Assembly: GCA_021030915.1 (NCBI GenBank)
Contig: JAGEMR010000181.1
Location: forward strand, 1-48,603
Direction: 5' to 3'
DNA length: 48,603 nt
Source of the DNA: Astrothelium macrocarpum
Taxonomy: Eukaryota > Ascomycota > Dothideomycetes > Trypetheliales > Trypetheliaceae
The position numbers and the translations under genes are program-made. Of this stretch, positions 44,031 through 48,603 are shown in pieces (positions within the stretch are counted from its first letter, which is position 1; each line of letters begins with the position of its first letter). The notes beneath the pieces are model-generated. The model ran no database searches and was not told where the DNA came from. It was given only the letters and a program-made list of their open reading frames with translations.

Positions 44031-46039
44031 AATATTTATTTCTTTACTAATATATAAATAATCAATTTAATGATTGAAGATTTGAATTCGTAAAAAATTT
44101 CTAATATCATAAAAATTATAAAAAAATATGGAATTAATTATTCAATATTATCATATCATTGATGAGATAAAATAATTTCAAAAAATGATTATCATAAAAA
44201 TAAAAATCTATTTAATAATAAATAAATGAAAATTTTTATAAACGAAATTAATAAATTTTTTATCTTCAATGTCTTTTTTATATCAATTATGATTTATAAA
44301 TTCGTTTTTAATTTAATTGATATATGATCTGAAAATTATTGAATTGAATATTTTAAATAAAATCATATAAATAAGATTATATTAATTTATTTCAAAAATT
44401 TCGATATTATATAAAAAAAATCAAATAATTGAATAAAATTTAAAAAATATTTTAATTTAATATATTAATCGTCTAATTTAATATTTATATTAATATTATT
44501 ATTAATTTGATTGAAAAATTAAAGAATATGATATTATATTATAAAATAATTATAATATCAATGAAAAGAATTTTTTTCAAAATTATATTTATAAAATGAA
44601 ATATATTATTTTTATTTTAATATTTAAATAAAATTGGATTAAAAATATATTATAAATAAATAATAAATCGTGAATAATTTTTATAATTATTATTTATATA
44701 AATAATATCTTTTTTTTATCAATTCTGATCTATCAAAATTATAAAAATTTTCAAATTTTATAATTTTAAAATTTTAAATCAAATGAATATAATTATTATT
44801 TTATAAATACGTTTTCTGATTTTATGAATAAAAATTTAATATTCAAATGATTAATTAAAATTTTCGATAAAAATATTCATAAAAAGATTAAAAATGATAA
44901 ATATTGGAAATTTTTCTGATTAAATGATCATAATAATTATTTTAATTTAAAATTCCTTTATTAGATTATCAAAAATTATATTTTAATAATTATTTTTTTA
45001 TTTTATTCAATATATCGATTATAATTTTTAGATATTAATTTATTTAATCCTTTGATTATATGATATTCATAATATTTGAAGGATTGAATTGAGATTATTG
45101 AAAAAATAATCAATTTATTTTTAAAAGATTTTTTTGATTTATTCTGATTTATTTTTATTAATATTTTTATAAAATATAATATTATGAATAATTAGATTAA
45201 AATAAATTTAATATCATTTCATTTGGAAATTATATTCGATTAATTATAATTAATAAAAAGATCTATTTTAAATAATTCAAAAGAATCATTTTTAGATATT
45301 TTAAAAAACGATTGAAGAAGAATAAAATATTTTATTCATACGAAAATAACCGATATTATCAATAAAAAATTCTTTTATAAATATAAGATAATTATTGTAA
45401 AAAACGCCATTTTAAAATATCAATTTATATAGATTAATGAAAATATCAAGATTCAGAAAAAATGAAAATTTTGTGATAAATTTTTAATTGAAAAAATATG
45501 TATTGAAAATGAATAAAAGATGATCTGAATTAGTTCTAAAAAGATTGAATATATTTTGTAATTTCAGAAATAGAAAGATCAGATAGAATAAATTAAATAG
45601 ATCCGGAAATAACAGAAATCTGAAAAAAGAATTCTTAATAAGATACGGAAGAAATAATAATTTTAAAAACGAAAGATTGAGAAAGAAAAAAAAAGATTTA
45701 AGAAAATAAAATAGAAGATTAATCGAAAAATTATACGCGAGATGAGAAAGAAATAAAAAAAAATTACGACACAATTTTTATTAGAAATTAAAATATCAAA
45801 AAAAAGATCTAAAAAAAAAAAAAAATAAATTAATAAAATAAAAATATCGAATTCGATATTTAAAATTATTATAGAATAAAAAATAATAAAATTTACGAAA
45901 ATTAAATTAGAATATAATATTAAATGATCACGTCATTTAGAAGATTTTGATTTATAATGAAAAATTTCATAAATATATCATCAATCAGTTTCTTAAATTT
46001 AAAATAAAAGTATTCATATTTGATTGAGAAATAAGCGTT

Positions 46040-46109
46040 TTAATATGGTAGATTTTTATGGTGATGAGCGTGCACGCTGCAGGCACGTGCACGCTGCCGG
46101 CAAAACTCC
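46040..46109 (-). repeat. Right terminal inverted repeat
   Basis: Complement of the left repeat; ends ggcaaaactcc followed by TA. Mismatches to the left copy lie in the inner part and are C/T or G/A. Confidence 0.85.
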
Positions 46110-46111
46110 TA

Positions 46112-48603
46112 CACGGTTTCCGACCAACCCCTGTTTCCGACCACCTCCACCACTTCGTCTCATTTAAATTTGGTGTAATTATCTCAATAATAACAGTTAA
46201 GATTGGAATTGTGTATATATGGCGCTATATATAAACTCAGCGGCAACGTTTGAATGTATTTTGAGAATTTTAAATATTAATTTAATTAGTGGAACAATTG
46301 CTGAAATAATTATTTCAATAATCGATTTTTGAATCTGTTTCATTATAACGAATTTTTCATTCGCATTTATTTGAATATTTTTTTTAATAAATTTCATTAT
46401 ATATTATTCTAATTCGTATATCAAATATATATTTACGTTTTCCAATTCTATTACGTTTATTATTGCTGCCGCCAATATTTTATCTATTTTATCAAATAGA
46501 TATTTCATTTTATTATTAATACGAATAGCCTTTTCTAATATACGAATAATTGTTTGAAATTGTTATTCGTTTTTAAATGTATCAAATGAATATGAATGAG
46601 GTCGCTTTCGTTATAGAGATATCTGAAATTTGGGTCCCATATATGGATTGATTACGAATAATGATGATAGCGGTTTATTCAAATTAAAAGGCATCAAATC
46701 AGTTATTTTTCATCCAGTATGAATATTATATATAATAAGGCCTTTTTGATATACGAGATTGTAATAATAAATAAAGTGATCTTTTTTGATAATCATATTA
46801 TTATCTAATTGATTGAGAATTTCGATATGATTGTAATAACGCGTTTTAATAAGATTAAATCCATAAAAATCCAATAATTAAATAATATAAAATATATGAG
46901 AAGATATAAATATTAATTCGATTTTGAATTCGATTTTATATATATAAAAAAAATCAACATTAATATGGTTAATATACCCGTCTAATAATAAAAGTCTATA
47001 TCCATTATATTCAGAATATATTTATAATTCAAATATACGTATTAATCATTTAAATTTAATTTCATTTGATATTCAGCCATTTTCAGAAATGATATAATAT
47101 TAATTTGGTATTTCATTCGGTCAGAATCAAATAATTTAGAAATATTTATTTTTAAATATAATAAATAGATGAATAAAACGATTTAATGAATTGATAATTT
47201 TAATAATTGAAAGTTATTATTGATTTTATAATGTTATTTTATAAATATATTTTTTATCTGAATAAATGAATATCATAGAATTTGTATAAATATCTAATTT
47301 TAAATCATATTCGTTCATATTTCATATATCCTCTAATCGAATATTAAACCGTTTTTATGTTTTATTAAATAATATTAAAAACATAATAATTTGATTTTAA
47401 ATCGCGTTTTCAATTCATTTTATATCCAATTTTCGTCTAATCATAAAAATGATACATGAATTATATTTAATAAAATTGGAAATCTATTATTTATTAATAG
47501 AATTATCATCTTCATCAGTATAAATAATCCGAATAATTATCTTATAAATACGAATATGATTAGAAAAAAATCTATAATTATTTTCATCAATAATCCATTA
47601 TATGAGGAATTTCTCTTGATATGATGATAATCGTTATTGATATTTATGACTGATAGCCGAATTCCGTATATTTTAAATACATTCTTTAAAAATGATTCTG
47701 AATAAATCATATAGAGTCACGTCCCCAGATCTGGTGAGTCCCCAGATCTGGTGAGCTTTTTTCAGCTCTTCATCTACAATCGCATTACGTATCGTTTATG
47801 AGGAATTTCCTCCTCATCTGAATTATTAGATACATTTTCTGAATTTTCAGTTTCCTTCTTATTATTTATTTCAATTATTGGAATCTTTCGTGAATAATCA
47901 TATCATTCTTTTATTTTGAATTTTGTTTCTATTTCGCGAATTATTCACAACACATCTTCAATAAAATACAATAAAATATCCTCTAATTGGATTCTTTTTC
48001 TTTTAAAATTCTTCTTTTATATTTCAAAAAATATTTATATCTTTTTTAATTAATTTATTATAATAAAAATAATTATATTTTGATTTTCATAAAAACGAAT
48101 TATTTAATTGATATAATATTTTATTAATAATTTAAATATTAATTATTTATATAATTTTTTATTGAATTATTTATTTAATCATTTTAATTCAATAAATTTT
48201 GAAAAAGAATTATTAAATAATAAAAGATTTAAATTAATTGAATTAAATGATATATATAATTGAATAATGATTAAAATGATTTTATAAAAAAGATTTTTAG
48301 AAATTTATATGAATATTATAAATGATAAATCAATTTTTTGTTATTTAATAAAAATATTATTTTTAATCATTATTTTTTCATATATATGAGATAATAATTT
48401 GATCTATTTTGATCATAAAATTTATTATAAATTAAATCGAAAAATTATATATATTTTATTAAAATAAAAATATTTAAAAACCGAAAATATAAAAATATTA
48501 AATGATTATAATTCATATAAATAATGAAAAAATATAATAAATAAATCAATTTTATTTTTTATATAATAAATAATAAAATCAATTTATATATAATTTTTAT
48601 AAT
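46112..48603. mobile_element. RIP-degraded repeat, probably a pogo/Fot1-like element, open at the window end
   Basis: It starts immediately after the TA of the preceding element with cacggtttccgaccaacccc and a second gtttccgacc, a repeated motif of the kind seen at ends of Fot1/pogo-like transposons. The rest is strongly AT-biased and has no readable gene. A tandem 17-bp G+C-richer repeat at 47721-47754 may mark another element's end nested here. The matching right end is not in the window, so the class is provisional. Confidence 0.45.
47721..47754. repeat. Tandem 17-bp repeat containing a palindrome
   Basis: gtccccagatctggtga occurs twice head to tail (47721-47737 and 47738-47754). Each unit contains the 10-bp palindrome ccagatctgg. 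It is an island of G+C in an AT-mutated block, as transposon ends often are. Confidence 0.7.

Larger units (their letters stand above)
43961..46109. mobile_element. RIP-degraded TA-inserting DNA transposon (Tc1/mariner-pogo size)
   Basis: Both ends carry an inverted repeat beginning ggagttttgcc. It is perfect for 45 bases (43961-44005 and 46065-46109) and extends to about 70 bases, where mismatches appear to be transitions only. The ends are flanked by TA (43959-43960 and 46110-46111), the target duplication of the Tc1/mariner group. The length, 2,149 bases, fits an element of that group. The repeat has an internal direct duplication of gcagcgtgcacg. The interior is nearly all A/T with no readable transposase. 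The open frame at 45484-45774 is a low-complexity artefact. Confidence 0.85.

Noticed and set aside
45484..45774. 96-codon minus frame in the mariner-like element
   Set aside because: Poly-Phe/Leu low complexity in RIP-degraded sequence. It might overlap the old transposase but cannot be identified.
1..48603. CRISPR array, bacterial operons or prophage
   Set aside because: Intron-bearing fungal genes throughout; no spaced short direct repeats.

Overview
The window is nuclear DNA of a filamentous ascomycete. Genes carry short introns (about 45-140 bp) with GT..AG ends and CTRAC-like branch sites. The gene set is typically fungal: highly reducing polyketide synthase, FSH-type hydrolase, NACHT-ankyrin protein, F-box paralogs, Dal5-type permease. 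Long AT-rich blocks look like transposons degraded by repeat-induced point mutation (RIP). I saw no tRNA, rRNA or CRISPR array. Exon joins below were worked out by hand from reading frame, splice motifs and family conservation.

Layout. 1-74 is the end of a hAT-like transposon inserted in the first exon of an F-box gene (75-1395); a second, intact F-box paralog follows (1852-3288). Phosphoglucomutase, a housekeeping gene, lies on the minus strand (3750-5585). 5.6-8.4 kb is gene-poor and holds decayed minus-strand relics of what may be a large secreted protein. 8413-9621 encodes a secreted Cys-rich and Ser/Thr-rich protein. 9819-13335 (minus) is a NOD-like receptor relic (alpha/beta-hydrolase, NACHT, ankyrin) with an in-frame stop and a frameshift.

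The core is a three-gene biosynthetic cluster. It comprises a highly reducing PKS (14484-21740, minus; KS-AT-DH-ER-KR-ACP, no methyltransferase, no release domain), a divergently transcribed LovG-like serine hydrolase (23501-24467), which probably releases the chain from the ACP, and a full-length ABCB transporter (25381-29830), probably for export or self-protection. The PKS DH domain has non-canonical residues at its second catalytic motif. No P450 or transcription factor is present.

After an ankyrin relic comes an 8.0-kb mobile block. A hAT-like element (30824-38855; perfect 20-bp inverted repeats, 8-bp target duplication) contains a Ty1/copia-sized LTR retrotransposon (32763-38124; two 235-bp LTRs, 5-bp target duplication, polypurine tract). 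Both are AT-mutated. Next is a divergent pair: a TauD-type 2-oxoglutarate dioxygenase (39117-40718, minus) and a Dal5/allantoate-type permease (41179-43263). Both carry lesions (a non-consensus splice donor and a +1 frameshift). The right end holds a 2.15-kb TA-inserting terminal-inverted-repeat element (43961-46109), directly abutting the end of another RIP-degraded repeat that runs to the window edge.
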